From: Lycocorax pyrrhopterus obiensis | Lineage: Eukaryota > Chordata > Aves > Passeriformes > Paradisaeidae | Reading direction: 5' to 3' | Length of the DNA stretch: 64,000 bases | Assembly (NCBI GenBank): GCA_014706295.1 | Contig: JACSVZ010000004.1 | Coordinates: forward strand, 9,210,465 to 9,274,464 | Part shown: piece by piece, positions 31,481 to 44,848 of the stretch | Numbering within the stretch: the stretch's first letter is position 1 | Layout: each line of letters begins with the position of its first letter | Made by a program: the position numbers and the translations under genes | Notes under the pieces: model-generated | What the model was told of the DNA's origin: nothing | The model's input: only the letters and a program-made list of their open reading frames with translations | Database searches by the model: none

Positions 31481-34400
31481 TGTATAGTTATTTTAGTGAG
31501 CAAAGACTTGAGTAAGATCAAGGCCCCAGCTGATACTGAGTTGGAGACCTATAGATTGCAGATTACTGTATTATGACATAACTCTCTAATTACTTCTGAT
31601 TATGCTCAATGGTAAAAAATAAAGCAAGAAAAGCAATCTGGGGGAGGGAGAAAACTCAACCACAGTATCTTGGTAAGCTATTCAAAATATTTGCTTCTAA
31701 CTCCCTTTAAAATATTCCTGTTTAAAGCGAAACAGGAGAACTAAAAAGCCTTAATTCAACTTCAGTCAGTAGCAGTTTATTGCAGGGAAGGGCCTGACTT
31801 GTTATGCATGAGGTGCCAGCCAGATGTTCTCCCTGCCCATCAAATGCTCTGCACAGCAACGCCTGTGTCACAGCAGCACCTCCAGGCTCCTCCTGAGGTC
31901 AGCATCCCCCTGGGACAGGCACGTACAACCCATCACTGCCCCACGAGCTTCAGCCCGAGCAGGCAACAGGCGAAGGCGCAGTTGGGGAAAGGAACTGTGT
32001 GTAGGCAAGTCTGCTCACAAGTCAATACCCTTACATCAGGGGGAGAAACTGAAGTGGCACAGGAATATCTTCTTTCATCCATCTCTTAACAAGAAAGGTT
32101 CATCTTAGTTGAGTCTGGCTGGCAAATGTGTTGACAGGGCAGAAGCCTGAGTGAACGCAGTTCTTTTTTCATGGCTGTCTCGAGACTCTGCAGTGATACA
32201 AGTCATCCTACGCCAAACAAAATCCACCTGCTATTTATGGTCAAACACACACACACACACAATGTTTCTGCAGAGTTTTAAAAGTGAGAATGACTGCTGA
32301 GAATTGAGCTCATTGTTAAAGGAGTGACATACGTAAAAATACATCATTGCTGTATACTGGCTTTGATTTTCATCCTTTATTTAACCATCTGAAACAACTA
32401 AGCATGTTATTAGTCATTTGGAGTTCCAGTCTGATAAAATACTAAGGAAAACCTGAGAAATGATGAGTGGGATTTCAGCCACTGTAAAATATTTGAGGTG
32501 TACTCTGTCTCTTGCCGATCCCTGTAGAGCACTGCCTGGAAATGTTCACTTCTATAGGTCTTGCCAAAGATAAGGTCCTGAAGCTGTGAATACCATGAGG
32601 TGTAGGAATCACCTGAACACAACTGTAAAATTATTTCCACAAGATCTTTGAAATACAGATAATCTTTTTAATATACAGAAACCGTAAGATGAGGGTGATG
32701 GTATCTAAGATTTTATGGGTTTTGTGAAATTGTGACAGAACGTTAAGCAGAATATTTGTTCTCCTTTATTTCACAAGTCTTCTCACAGGGACTGCTGGGC
32801 AAGTGTTCAAAACTGAGCCAGCACAGCGAACTAGGTAATTTCAATATTAAATCTGAAATTCCAATATTAAAGTGGAAATTGGATTACTCAATCCACTAAC
32901 TAGGACACACAACTTCAGTCAACGCAGTGTACAGATAACAGCAAAATTAATCTGAAAAGCAAAGAGGGTGCAGGTCCACACCAGCATCTTTTCAACAAAA
33001 TATTCTGAATAACTGTCAGTGCCCTAGGAAAACTCTCTAGGATTAGGAATCTACTTAATGTGTTGTATAACGCTGTGATACAATCAGCTTCTTACGAAGT
33101 TGTGATTCCCAAAGCACACAAAGTCAACACATCACACAGGTTACAAGAATTAAATACGATGGAAATTTGAGGTTGAGGGATACACAGGGACAATGACTTG
33201 CTGCCAGTGAGTTACACAAACAGGGGAATGGTAATGACTGAGGCAAGGCAAGAAAAACCAAAACAGGCAGAAGGCCAGGTGAGGAAGGGACAGCTCTAAA
33301 CAAGTCCTGTCCATCTTTTCACTGAGATGTGACTGGAAGAACTTCAGCCTGAACTAAACACTGAAGTGACAACATAAAAACTCCAAATCTCTTGGGTCTG
33401 GTATAGTTTTCGAGTTTGGCCCATCTCTTACAGAATATCCTTGATATCCTTGTAGATATTTATATCTTCTCACCATGGGTGGCACTTTCTATAAAGTCTC
33501 TTTCTACTTACTTGAATGACCAGCCACATTAAATCTATTTTTACACTAGAGAAATTAATTCCTTTTAGCTATTTGTCTTCTTGAAAGAAGTATTTCCCCA
33601 TGAAGAATTTTCATTGTTCTATTAAAACGAACAAAACCCAAACTGAACAGTTTATTTAGACAAGCCTAAAACAAAGTCTAGTAATTTCAAAACTTAAAAG
33701 TACCACCCCTGGATCTTGTTCTTTTGTCTGAGCTGAATTTCAGTGCTGACAGGGGATTTAACGCTATGTTGGTGTAGTCGTAAGTAAAAGGAACTACCGT
33801 GGGATTAAAAAAAAGCTTATCCTCGGGGAGAGAAGGGAGAAACAGAGTGTGGGAATGCAGTGGTGATGATGGAATGGGGAATGAGGAACAAAAGCAAGCA
33901 ACCAACCAAACAAAACCCTTCCAAAACCAGGAGTCCAACATGGCCCCAAACCCAGTATGTGCCAAAAAGACCTAGACAGCAACTTCTATGCAACAAAAAA
34001 CCAGCATTTCTGGATCAAATACTGTTGTGGGATTTTTCCCCCTGTAAATTTTATCTCTGTTTCTAGGTGAATCAAACTTTTCTTTTAACTTCAAATGTTG
34101 GGATTTTGTGCAGGAAAAAATATTTTCTTTTTCACAGTGTCCCTCAATTTTTAGTTATCTCTGTCTCTTTCGAGAAACAGCCAACAACGTGCAAAGGCAC
34201 ACACTGCAGAATCTGATTCGCACAGCCGAGAGTAACTTTAGCAAAGAGGTTGTTTTGCAGCTCAGAGTAAAGAAAATATGCTGTCAAGACAAACTACAGC
34301 TGTTTAAATCGTCCCTCTGTGAAGCAATGGTTTCCCGCAGGGAGAAGTCCCAAAAGTGTATTTGTGCATCTGCAAATGCCTTTGCTGCTCCTCTGCCCAG

Positions 34401-34908
34401 CACAGCGTGGAGAAAGCCGAGAAGATGAAGTCATGCTTCCACAGCTTGTGGCTTGAGTTGTTTGTTGTTGCTGCTCTTTGAACAAATACTTCAGAAGAGG
34501 AAAAAATATTCCTCCCCGTCTCAAGCATCCCCAATAAAATCAGCGTATTTTAAGTGGCATTCAGTGTTCGAACACAGCGCAGCCTCTCTGGCTGTCAATG
34601 TGTTTCTGATGTTGACCCCCACATGCTGCAGCATATCACAACCACATGGATGTAAGGACAACTAACAGCAACACTGAGAAAATATTTAGGGATATTCCAT
34701 CTAGTTTTGCTCCAAGGTACTTTGGTGCCTGGACAGGGAACACCTTCTGGAGATCCATATGGCTCTGGGCCAAATCCTATTCAAAAATGCTCTAAATTGA
34801 CCTGGAGCTGCTCCTGACAGCAGACAGCATAGGGCAGGGATTGCTTCTGCACATCCTTATCCATGGCACGGCTTTATGCCAGGCTGTGCTCTCTTGACTC
34901 TGGGGACA
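31481..34908. other. Intergenic, no gene supported
   Basis: AT-rich DNA with a short (AC)n run at 32245-32261 and an A/C-rich segment at about 33893-33925. Only short chance open frames are present. Confidence 0.7.
32245..32261. repeat. (AC)n microsatellite
   Basis: Eight uninterrupted AC units. Too short to suggest a function; possibly polymorphic. Confidence 0.9.
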
Positions 34909-35092
34909 TAAGATCACTGAATGGTTTGGGTTGGGAGAGGCCTTAAAATCATCTCATCCCAACTTCCCCTGGGCAGGGAAACCTTCCAGGGTGCTGAGAG
35001 CCCCATCCAGCCTTCAATACCTCCAGAGATAGGGCATCCACAGCCTCACTGGGCAAAATGTTCCAGTGCCTCACTATGCTCACAGAACCATC
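34909..35092 (-). mobile_element. CR1 retroposon 3' fragment
   Basis: The + strand carries ATGGTTTGGGTTGGGAGAGG, then CCCCTGGGCAGGGAAACC, GAGAGCCCCATCCAGCC and TTCCAGTGCCTCACTATG, all reverse-complement landmarks of the last 200 bp of avian CR1. It is more diverged than the copy near 43.6 kb, and is 5'-truncated. Confidence 0.9.
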
Positions 35093-38000
35093 ATCAGAGC
35101 AGTCTCAAGACAAAAATCAGACCTAAAACATTTGTATTTGCCAAAACAGAAAAGTTAGAAGTAATAAATTTATTCTTTTTTTTTTTTCCTCAGGCAAGGC
35201 CAAGATGTAGTCTATACCAGGAAAGTAGGGACAGGTAGAAAAGAAAAATTCAGTGAGGAATAAGGACTCGGGGAAATTAGGAAAGAAAACATCTTCAGTC
35301 TGTAATTTTCAAGGAAGAGGTGCTAAGACCTGTCTGTAATAGCAAAAGAAGAGTCTCTGAAGCCACAGCTGGAAATTCAACAGTTACTGTGGGAGTACAG
35401 CTGAGCCTCCAGCTCCAGGAGAGGTGTTCAGGTGTCCACTGCCACTCAGGAGAGCTCCCTTTGTCCAGATGCCAGGAGGCATCTCCTGACAGCACAGCTA
35501 TAAAAAATCCTCCAAGAGCAAACAAAAATCCCCTCACCTTTCACCCCCCTGCCCCTAAACTACATGTTTCCAATTTGCAGAAATTACTGTAATCAGGGAC
35601 ACAAGCAGGAGCTCTGGGTGGGCCTTGGATTTGGCTGTGCAGGGACACAAGGACAGAGCAGGCACCACAGCCTGCACTCCCCCAGAGATGTGCTCGTCAG
35701 GATTTGTTTTGGAAGTCACTGATGCAGACCAGAGGCTCTGCCTGTCTTGGCACATCAGCTCTTGGCTGTCAGTGCCAGCTCTCCCAGGCACCTCATCTCC
35801 TTGAGCTGCTGGAGCCTGCCCTGACAGAGGGATGAGGAGCATGTCCAAGGCTTCCATCCTGGGGGGCTGTGTACACCAGGGAGGGATGGGGACTGGTGGC
35901 TCTGCACTCCCCAGCCTGACCTCCTGCGAGCTCCGGGCAGTGTCCAGCAGACCCAGAGCTGTCCAGGGCTGAGCTGGAAAGGCTGAAGCAACACTTGGTA
36001 ATGCAGCTCTTAAGGAATGTGATGGATTAGCCCGGATTAGCAGCGGGCATTGTGGCTGCACATAATGAATTATGTGAAATGGGCCTGTTAGTGTAAAGCA
36101 GATGTACGGCCACATGACTTCAGCTGCAGGCACAGCCAGGAATAAAATAGAGTGGATTCAGTTAGGGTAGGATAAAAAAAGGGGGGATTTCATTTATTTC
36201 CCAACATGCACTGTGCCCTACTGCTTTTGCAGTGATATTTGAAAACAACACTACAGTGATTCCAGCATGGGAAGCAAGACTAAGTTCCCCACTTACAATT
36301 AGGGGAAACCATTTCTCCTCTGCCTCTCCATTCACAGTTACATGACTCAGGAAATACCATATGAGCCTCCAGGAACAGCAATCAGCTACAGCCACTCCTG
36401 AAGAGATACTGAAGATACAGTCTAATCATTTTCCATTTAAACAAAAATGCTTTCACCTAATAGGATTAGCCTCTGCATTTTGATGACATGCTTCCCTTCA
36501 GAGTTTGGTTTTCTATCAACTTAAATGAACCCAGCTGCCAATTAAACAACTAGCACAGAGACAGTCACAAGCCAGCAAGGAAAAATATGGGAAAATTAAC
36601 CATTGGGAAGAAGGAAAGACAGGGCATCTAATGTTTTCAAAACAAATATAAATGAGATTAATTTACATTGAAATGTGGTCAACATCCCCTTTAGATACTA
36701 CACATGAAAATGCTAATTTTGGATAATATGACCCAGAGCCCAGTGATATCAGACATTTCTTTCCACAGGCAAACTTCACACAAGCAAGTGCTAATTGGTG
36801 TAAAAATCCACAATGAATAATTTTTCTGCAGTGACTTGGTAAAATGGAAAAGGCAGACAGACACTCTGTACAGACAGGTAAAATCATGTGACTTGAGCAG
36901 TCAGAGAAGACCCCTTTCCCTCTACTTCCAGTTTTGGTAGATGGACTGGTCACAGGCACCTCCTCAGTTTCTGACCACTACCAAGACTTTCATTCCTGAG
37001 CAATCTCATAAATGATCCTGCCGGCACAGCCACCAGTTCTTGTAAAGCTTGTACTTTTGGTCTGCCACTGCCTAGGTTTAGGCTAAGACACAGAACTGAA
37101 CATACATTAATGGACTGTCAGAGGAAAGAAGACACACACCCATCTCCATCTTCATCTTCTGTGAAGCTCCTACACTATCCAGTGGCAGGAAAAGTAAGAA
37201 CTTGCTGTGCGTTTGCCAGACCCAAGTGGCAGGGCTTTAGGGGAATGTACAGAAATGGTTTTAGCCTTTCTGGAGAGATTCCTCTCCGTGAAAGGATGCA
37301 CACCCTCCACTAGGAATTTCACTTACTGATCATACCAGAATCAAACTTCTACCTGCTCTTTCAGCACTTATATTCAGTCACTAGAAGAGGTACACAGACT
37401 GAGACTCCACTGCCAGCCATATGCACACATTCTATTCTTTGGGATTATACAATTTACTACTACTGCAATTTTTTTGGATAAGATCAGTTTGTGGATGGAA
37501 AACAGCCAAAATATCTGAGGCTGTTCAGAAGAATATAGAATTTAAACAAATGTTTTCTGTGTTCCATTGCGCTTCATGTTAATAGAGATATCCACGAGAA
37601 GCTCTGGAGATTTCATCCCAGCCCGGCTGATGGTTTAGACATGATTGCACACACTCTGCAGTGAGTTTATACCCATTACTTCGCACCATACTGTGTTAGA
37701 AGTGTAACATGGCAGTAATAAACTAATGTCCAACCAGCACGGAAAAGAATGCCAGCATCAATACAGCAGCTGCTTCTCAGCCTCCTGGTTAACAGCAATA
37801 ATCCAATAATCCTATAGTGCTATCCCACATCTTTGACAATTTTGACACAAGCACTGCAAAAAAAAGAAAAAAAAAGATCCAAAGGAAAATGCTCAACAGT
37901 CTGAGCAAGACAAAGATTTCTTAGCTGTCTGTATCAATAAATTTTGACAATAAAGTTTTTCTACTCCTTCTAAACCTTAGGTTTTGGATTTTTGCCTTTC

Positions 38001-41000
38001 AAATTCACTGCTTTCAGAAAAATGCTTTTTATATTTTCAAAGAAACCAACATCCCCTGTATGAGCATGGAAGAGGAAATAGAGTATTATGAATGCTGCTT
38101 AGTTCAGAATCTAGATATTTGTCTGCAAAAAATAATAGTACTTTGATTGAGCAAAGATTTATGAACAAGCAAATCAAATGGCACGGAAGTTGCCGGGAAA
38201 TGTGCGCTGCAGCGTTTTCTATTGCAGCATTCGGAGCTGCCTATGAGCTCTGTACATTTGGGTGATTTTCATTGAAATTCAGCACACTACATTGCAGGCA
38301 GGGAAGTCTGCCAAAGATTTTATTTTTAAGATGCAGCAGCTACGTGACCCATTTTTGCCTTCAACAACTAGTAACTTCTCCCTCAAAAGAAAAAGGAGAC
38401 ATAAAACCCAGTGCATATTCGACTACCTGTGTTTTGCTTTCTCCCTTGCCACAGAGATGATGTGGAAAAGCAGCAAGGATTGACAGTGGATAGCTACTGA
38501 GATCTGTCTGTTTTTCTTCCTTGTTCTGTTTTTAATCTCCTCCTGTCCAGAAGAAAACGTGAAAGACTACATGCCTGTTATTTGCTGAGGCCCTAAGAAA
38601 ACAGAGCTCTCGTCTGAGAGCTTCAGGGTAACAACGGCATTTGCCATCCCCTCCAGAACAGCAGGGTCCTTGGCCACCCCCATACGCAATCCAGTTCCTG
38701 CTTTGGCTGCGTGTCAGTCAGCTGGTCCTCTCACTGCAGAGATGGCAGAGGTCTCAGGAGCCCGGTATTTATGTAACACTACAGCAGAGGAGAACAGCCT
38801 GTTCCTCAGGCTTCCTATGGCTCACATTTCCAGGAAGAATTGGACTCACTTCCCATGGAGAGGAAGAAAGTGGTTTGTCCAATTCCTCAAGCTGGGATGG
38901 ACATGGCAAGGCTGGAAAGTGTGAAGTGGAAAAAATAAAAAGAATTAAAAACCCCAGAGCAGCTACAGTGCAAATAGACACGGCTGTGCTGTGTCTCACT
39001 ACACATCAGTGGGGAAAGAAGATGTGCTCCTTTTGCCTCATTAGGACAAAACTCATCATGACTCCCCAGTTGAGTCCCCCAGCACACACACGAATCTACC
39101 CACAGCTTTAAAACCAACGTTAGTCATGCTAAACCTTTAACCCCCCTCCAGTGCCCCCACTTCATAATAAGGTAGAACAAAACGCTGTTTTTATCGTTAC
39201 AATGTTTTGCTTGCTTGGAAACTGTCAGATTCATATTTTCAAGCTTCTCTGCACTGCAATCACTACACTTGGGGCTTTTTTTTATTTTTAAACTGAAAAC
39301 TGGGACTCCCAAGTGTTTGTAACTGCAGGAAGAAGCCAAGCTCACTGAATTTTTTGCAGGAAGTATTGCCTATTTCTACTGCTTCAAAACAGAAATCTTA
39401 AATTCTGTGTATCCCAAGTTAAATCATTATATCTGATTATCTAACACTGCAGTAGATCCATACTCCAGAATTCCTAGACAAAAAGAATGGAAACCTGCAC
39501 CATGGTTTACAAGGAATTAACAAGATACACAATAAAACTGCCGTCAGAAGGTGCAACTTCTTGTGGCTCTTTATGCATAGTCTAACAACCCAGAGGACAC
39601 TCAAGATCAGGAAACAGGCACAAATATATGTGTATTTTAGCAACTAAGGTTACAGATTATCAAAAAATAGGAATTTGGGAAAGATTTCTTGCTGTTCAAT
39701 ACCTGCATCTACCCTCTGTTGCACATAAAATATCCTCACTATAATTCTATTAGTTGCACAAGCACACATGTAAAGGAAGACATTGTTTATGATCTAAATA
39801 TGTCAAAAATATCACATTTTTCGAGCAGTTTAACAAAGGAGTACTCATTACATTCTCTGCAGTAGAGATGATTTGTACTCGAGATCAACATTTCCTGATC
39901 ACTGCTTCTCTTGACTAGGGCACTAAGCAAAAAACCAAAAAACATTTATGCACATTTTTATACATGCATATATATGAAAACACAATATAACAAAAATTAG
40001 GAAGGCCACTGCAGTGGATGACTTCCCAAAACGCATTTGGCTGATGTTGTGAAGGCTGACACGACAAGACGAAACACAGGCAAAGTAAAGCAGTCCAACT
40101 GAAAAGGAGGAAATCCTCCTAACTGAGAAGAAAGAATCCAAATTAATTCACTTGTTACTTCTTTGAGGTTGATTTGGATCTTTACTATTAGTTTCTACCA
40201 TTTAAGCAATCAGGCTTTTTAAAATTTTACCTCAGTACAGCAGCTATGATTTTTTATTGTGGTTTGATTCCAAAATGGAATTTTCATAAGGAATAGAGAA
40301 GCATCTCACGCAAACTCACAGATTTCCCAATTTTCTGATACAGATCTCAGAGGCTCAGTGTTCATCCTTTATCCTAACTCTCAGAGCAGTCTAATGTTCA
40401 GAGGCCTTCTGGTGGTTCATACTCTACAGTCACAGCCAAAGAGGGTCGTTTACTGCCTCAGATGTTGCTGTGTATAAAATAAAAGCTGCCTGCACACTAC
40501 TGCCCTTTTCATCAGATTTTTCCAGGACCTTTCTGTTATGTTTGCCACCACAATGGTTCAGAGGCCTTCCTAGGAACAACAGTGTACGTGCACAATGGGC
40601 ATCTGAGAATCCAGAGAGACTGAACCTCACTAGAAGCTGCTCCCTAAAAACATCAAAGGACAAATCAGTACAACAGGGCTTGGACTAATAATAGTCAAGC
40701 CACTACTGGGATGAAGTGAATCAGATATTCAGAGAGATCTAAGAATGTTTTCAGGCTTTCTATACTTCTGAATGTCTTTCACAAACTCAGAACAATGTAA
40801 GGAGGGAAAAAAAGGAGGGCGCTGACTTTGGATTCAAGATGGGAACTACCAAAGCCCCAAAATACAGACAAAACACCTTAGTTATTTTAGAGAAGAAACT
40901 ACAGGATTTAAAAATATGTCTAAATTCACAGGATCACTGACAAAGAGTAGTTTTGAAATTTTTACTTCAAAAGGTTGGATTAATCTGGATAGAAAGCAGA

Positions 41001-43115
41001 AGCAACATTGGTAACCAGTTGTAAGCAATAAAGACTGAAGAATGCTGAACAGCCATTTCTCCAACAAATCACTGGGCCAGAAATCCTGGTAATTTATTCT
41101 GTAACTGCCCATAAGTTTTTGTATTCCTGAGGATGTAAGCCAAGGAATTTTGTGTCTTCGTGCACAGCTGCCTGAACAGAGAATTTCCCCTGTGTTTGTA
41201 AAACATCTGTATTAAAATGTTTTACCTTTTAAGATAAAATAACACAATAAATAGCTTAGACTGTGGCAGAGGTTACTTTGGTATTTTTGGTCTCCAGCAA
41301 ACAAATCCACCCTTGTTTTGGCTGGCTAAGCCTAGAACTCTTTTGATCAACTCCTTGACCAAGCACATTAGGGAGTCCTGTGAAAGGTAAAATGAAACCA
41401 ATTGTGTATCCTGCAGTTTCTGATATTCCTTCTAGTTCCATATAGCTCTGTTCTCCACAAGTTTCTTACTTGAATTTTAAACAGAATTATACCAATACTT
41501 TCCATTAGCTTCAAATACACCTATAGAATATATTTCTTAAAAATCCTCGTAACTGCTATATAGTAATTTTAGGCAGCCACTTAATGCTCTCTCTCATATT
41601 AAGCAACCTTTAATTTAATGAGCCTATTCAAAGTGTCTAAACACACAAATTACAGAGCACCAGATCTTTTCCTCAAAACCCCTGCAGTAATCCTATTTTC
41701 TTCTTATCCTTGGGTGATCAAGTAGTGTTTCACCGCATTTTAAGCCAGAACACACTCTGAAGAGGCAGACATCACAAAGCAGTAGTCTCAAATGGATCCA
41801 ATCAAGTTCCTGCAGTGAAGCACGTTTAGTTAATGATTAATTTAATCTTATCTATATTTTCTTTCATGTTAAACATTCATTTGCTCTGTGCTACTAAAAC
41901 AGCAGCAACAAAAAGGACTTTGGTATTTTGTTTTACTTTTTCTTTTCTTCTTTGTGCAAAACTCCATGTTTTCATTACAAGAACACTTCAGTAACAAAAA
42001 TATATTTTTTCCCCAGAATTTTTTCTTTTAGCAAGCAGATTATTGACTATAGCATTGAATTCTGAGAGCTGATTGAATAGTTGATTTTTGTCAATTCTGC
42101 CCTCAAGATTCCCATATTCAATTAACAAAGCTGGTGGAACAAGATATTGAGCGAAAACATAAAGACACTTTTCTTCTTCTTCCAATGAAATTCTGCTGAC
42201 ACAATGCACTGATACAGAAAACACCAAAGACACCCAAGCACTGGATCAGCTACAGTGATAAAACCCTGGCACCGCTGGCAAAGGAGAAGTGCACAAAGAG
42301 AAAATATGCAAGAAATTGGAGAGTCAGAGTGCTTATTTTTTCCAGAGAAAACTATGTGTTTCTGGCTCTGCCAGCTACAAGAGAACTGAGAAAAATCAGT
42401 AGGGACAGCCTGTCAGCCAGCAGAGAGTCTGGAGCACAAGAAGCTCAGCAAGGACAAAACAGCCAACACCTTCCCTTTCATAGAAGGCTCAGGACAAGCA
42501 GGACCCTGTGCAGAGCCTCGCTGGCTTGCCCTGCTCAGAGCTCACACCAAGTAACCAAAATCTATCAGAACCAAGAGCACTGCCTGGGTGTGGATTGACA
42601 ACAGCACAGCGACATGTGTAGCTCTAGGCCAGGCACAGAAACATTCCTGCAGTTGAGTCACAGCGCCAGGGAGCTGTGAGTGGGTGTGAAGCAGTTAGAA
42701 AACCACAAGCCTACCACGGGATGACTGTCAGAGATGACTGGTGATTTTTGCTTTGAACCAGTTTGTGACTAGTGCATTTGTGACTGAATGCTTTCTTCAG
42801 TCACAGATAATAAAAAACAAAGATAATGGTTGGAGCCTTTTGGAGATTGTGTCCCTTTGGCTGTGGCAGATGGCTGTAAAGTCACGGTCACTTTACCTGT
42901 GAAATACAGGAGGTCAAAATGACTCAATATGAGATGAGTTCTGATGGGACTTAGAGTCCATGACCAGCTACTGCCTTTGTGATCAACACGCAAATATACA
43001 AGTGTTGAACCATAGTAACAAGTACCTATATTGAAGCAACCCCAGACATTTTTATTATGGAAACATGTGCATTAAAACAGAACAAATGATGGGTTACATG
43101 AGGTGGGTTGTTGTC
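35093..43115. other. Intergenic, no gene supported
   Basis: About 8 kb of AT-rich DNA. A 192-codon antisense open frame (35555-36133) and a 156-codon + frame (38641-39111) have no recognisable domains. Two blocks look less random: 36000-36120, with paired GGATTA motifs and TAAT cores, and 38160-38360, with several CpGs in otherwise CpG-poor DNA. Both could be conserved regulatory sequence. Confidence 0.65.
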
Positions 43116-43485
43116 CAGACTGGAGAAGGTTCCAACCAGACCTTATAGCAGCATTTCAGTACCTATAGGGAACTACAAGAGAGCCGGAGAGGGACTTTTG
43201 ACAAGGACATAGAGTGATAGGACAAGGAGGAATGGCTTCACACTGACAGAGAATAGGTTTAGACTAGATGTTAGGAGGAAATTCTTTACTGTGAAGGTGG
43301 TGAGACACTGGAACAGGTTGCCTCGAAAAAGTTGTGGAGGCCCCATCCCTGAAAACATTCAAGACCATTTGAAAGGGGCCCTGAGCAACCTGATCTGGTG
43401 GGTGGCATCCCTGCCTGCCCACAGCAGGAGGCTTGGAACTAGATGAGCTTTAAGGCCCCTCCAACCCAAACCATTCCATGATTCT
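43116..43485 (+). mobile_element. CR1 retroposon 3' end, + orientation
   Basis: Landmarks of the CR1 3' region occur in order: ACCTTATAGCAGC, GAGAGGGACTTTTGACAAGG, GTGATAGGACAAGGAGGAA, AGGAGGAAATTCTTTACTG, GACACTGGAACAGGTTGCC, CTCCAACCCAAACCATTCC and a terminal ATGATTCT-type repeat. About 370 bp are left, so it is 5'-truncated and lacks coding capacity. Confidence 0.95.
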
Positions 43486-43591
43486 CTTTTCTGATTTGCT
43501 TGAGCCAGGGGTAGTGAGAGGCTGCATACTATATGGCACTGCTCCAAGGCTGATTTATTATCCTGCATGTGACAGAAGCATTGAACACTCA

Positions 43592-43740
43592 CAAAATCAC
43601 AGAATGGTTTGGGTAGGAAGGGACCTCAAAGATCACCTGATTCCATCCCCCCTGCCATGGGTAGAGACATCTTCCACTAACCTAGGTTGCTCAGAGTCCC
43701 ATCCAACCTGTCCTTGAACAGGCCCAGGGATGGGGCATGT
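43592..43740 (-). mobile_element. CR1 retroposon 3' fragment, inverted relative to its neighbour
   Basis: The + strand reads AATCACAGAATGGTTTGGG, GGAAGGGACCTCAAAGATC, CCCCCTGCCATGGGTAGAG and CCAGGGATGGGGCAT, the reverse complement of a CR1 3' end. With the + oriented copy ending at 43485, its 3' terminus faces that copy's 3' terminus across about 106 bp. Confidence 0.95.
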
Positions 43741-44787
43741 AACTGTCTTCCGAATGTCATGACACTCTTGACTGTGCAATTCAAATAAGTATCAACAGCA
43801 AGCATTAAAGAATAAAGTTTTTCAATTTCTCCAAGTACACAAAGCACATTCCTGGATACTGCTGCTGGACATCACTCCTGCTAATTTCATGGAATAGCAA
43901 GTAATTCCCCACACTCTCTACCTCCTGCAAAGGCTAGGACAGATAAATAGGTGAACTGAGCAAATATATTAGAAAATAATTGTATGAAAACACTTTCAGA
44001 CATAGCCCAGGACACAGTTGCTTGTATAAGCAACATCACTTTAAAATTTTATCTTTAAAACGGAAGGCCTGAGACATGGTCATGGCCAGATATGGAGGGA
44101 AAACAGATGCTTTTGGTGGAAGATGCTTTATACACTACATTTAAAATAAGTTAAGCTTCTTAGATACTCATTTTAGATACAAAACTTTGGGTGAAAGAAA
44201 TGGTGCCTGTCATCCAAAAGCAGTAGACTCACCTGACCTTAGGAAAAACAGATGGAACTCATACCACACTGTCATTAGGAAAAGAGCTATTTGCATTCAT
44301 ACTGGACAGACCAATGAAGTGGATTTTTATCTTCTCTGCTTTAAAAACCATGGAAGATCCATGCTTTTTGAGTAGGTCTTGGAAGAACATCTGGATACAC
44401 TGTGCATGACTTCATATATTACTTTCACCCTTTTCAGGCAAAAAGCCCTAGACACTTCACAAAATGTTTTTCATCCATCAGGACTTGCTTGAGATGAGAT
44501 TTGTTGAAACATATGGCATAACAGTACCTCCTAAACAGAGGTATTTATTAAAGAAAACAGTTATAAATAGAGCCAAATAAACAGCTTTCAGTAAGAAAAG
44601 CTGTCCAGCTTTACCTCCTTTGTTTATCCAGGCTAGATCTTCCTTGGAGCACAGTGTACCACACAGATAGCCAACGGCTGAATATTAGTGCAAAATATTA
44701 CAGTGTCATTATGGTTTGCTTAAAACTGACTTCATACTGCTCTGGCTCCTCTTTTCCAAAAACAGTCCTTGGCCAAAACAAATCAGC

Positions 44788-44848
44788 AAAGCAAAAAAAC
44801 CAAAAAAAAACCCCCAAAAGCAAAACCAAAAAAACCCCCACAACCACT
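44788..44848. repeat. A/C-rich simple tract
   Basis: Runs of A separated by CC to CCCCC. It is the fourth A/C-rich tract of this kind in the window and has no coding content. Confidence 0.65.

Noticed and set aside
35555..36133. 192-codon open frame on the - strand
   Set aside because: No start context, splice or domain signal. The composition is Ala/Pro/Ser-rich as expected from the local GC content, and other frames overlap it.
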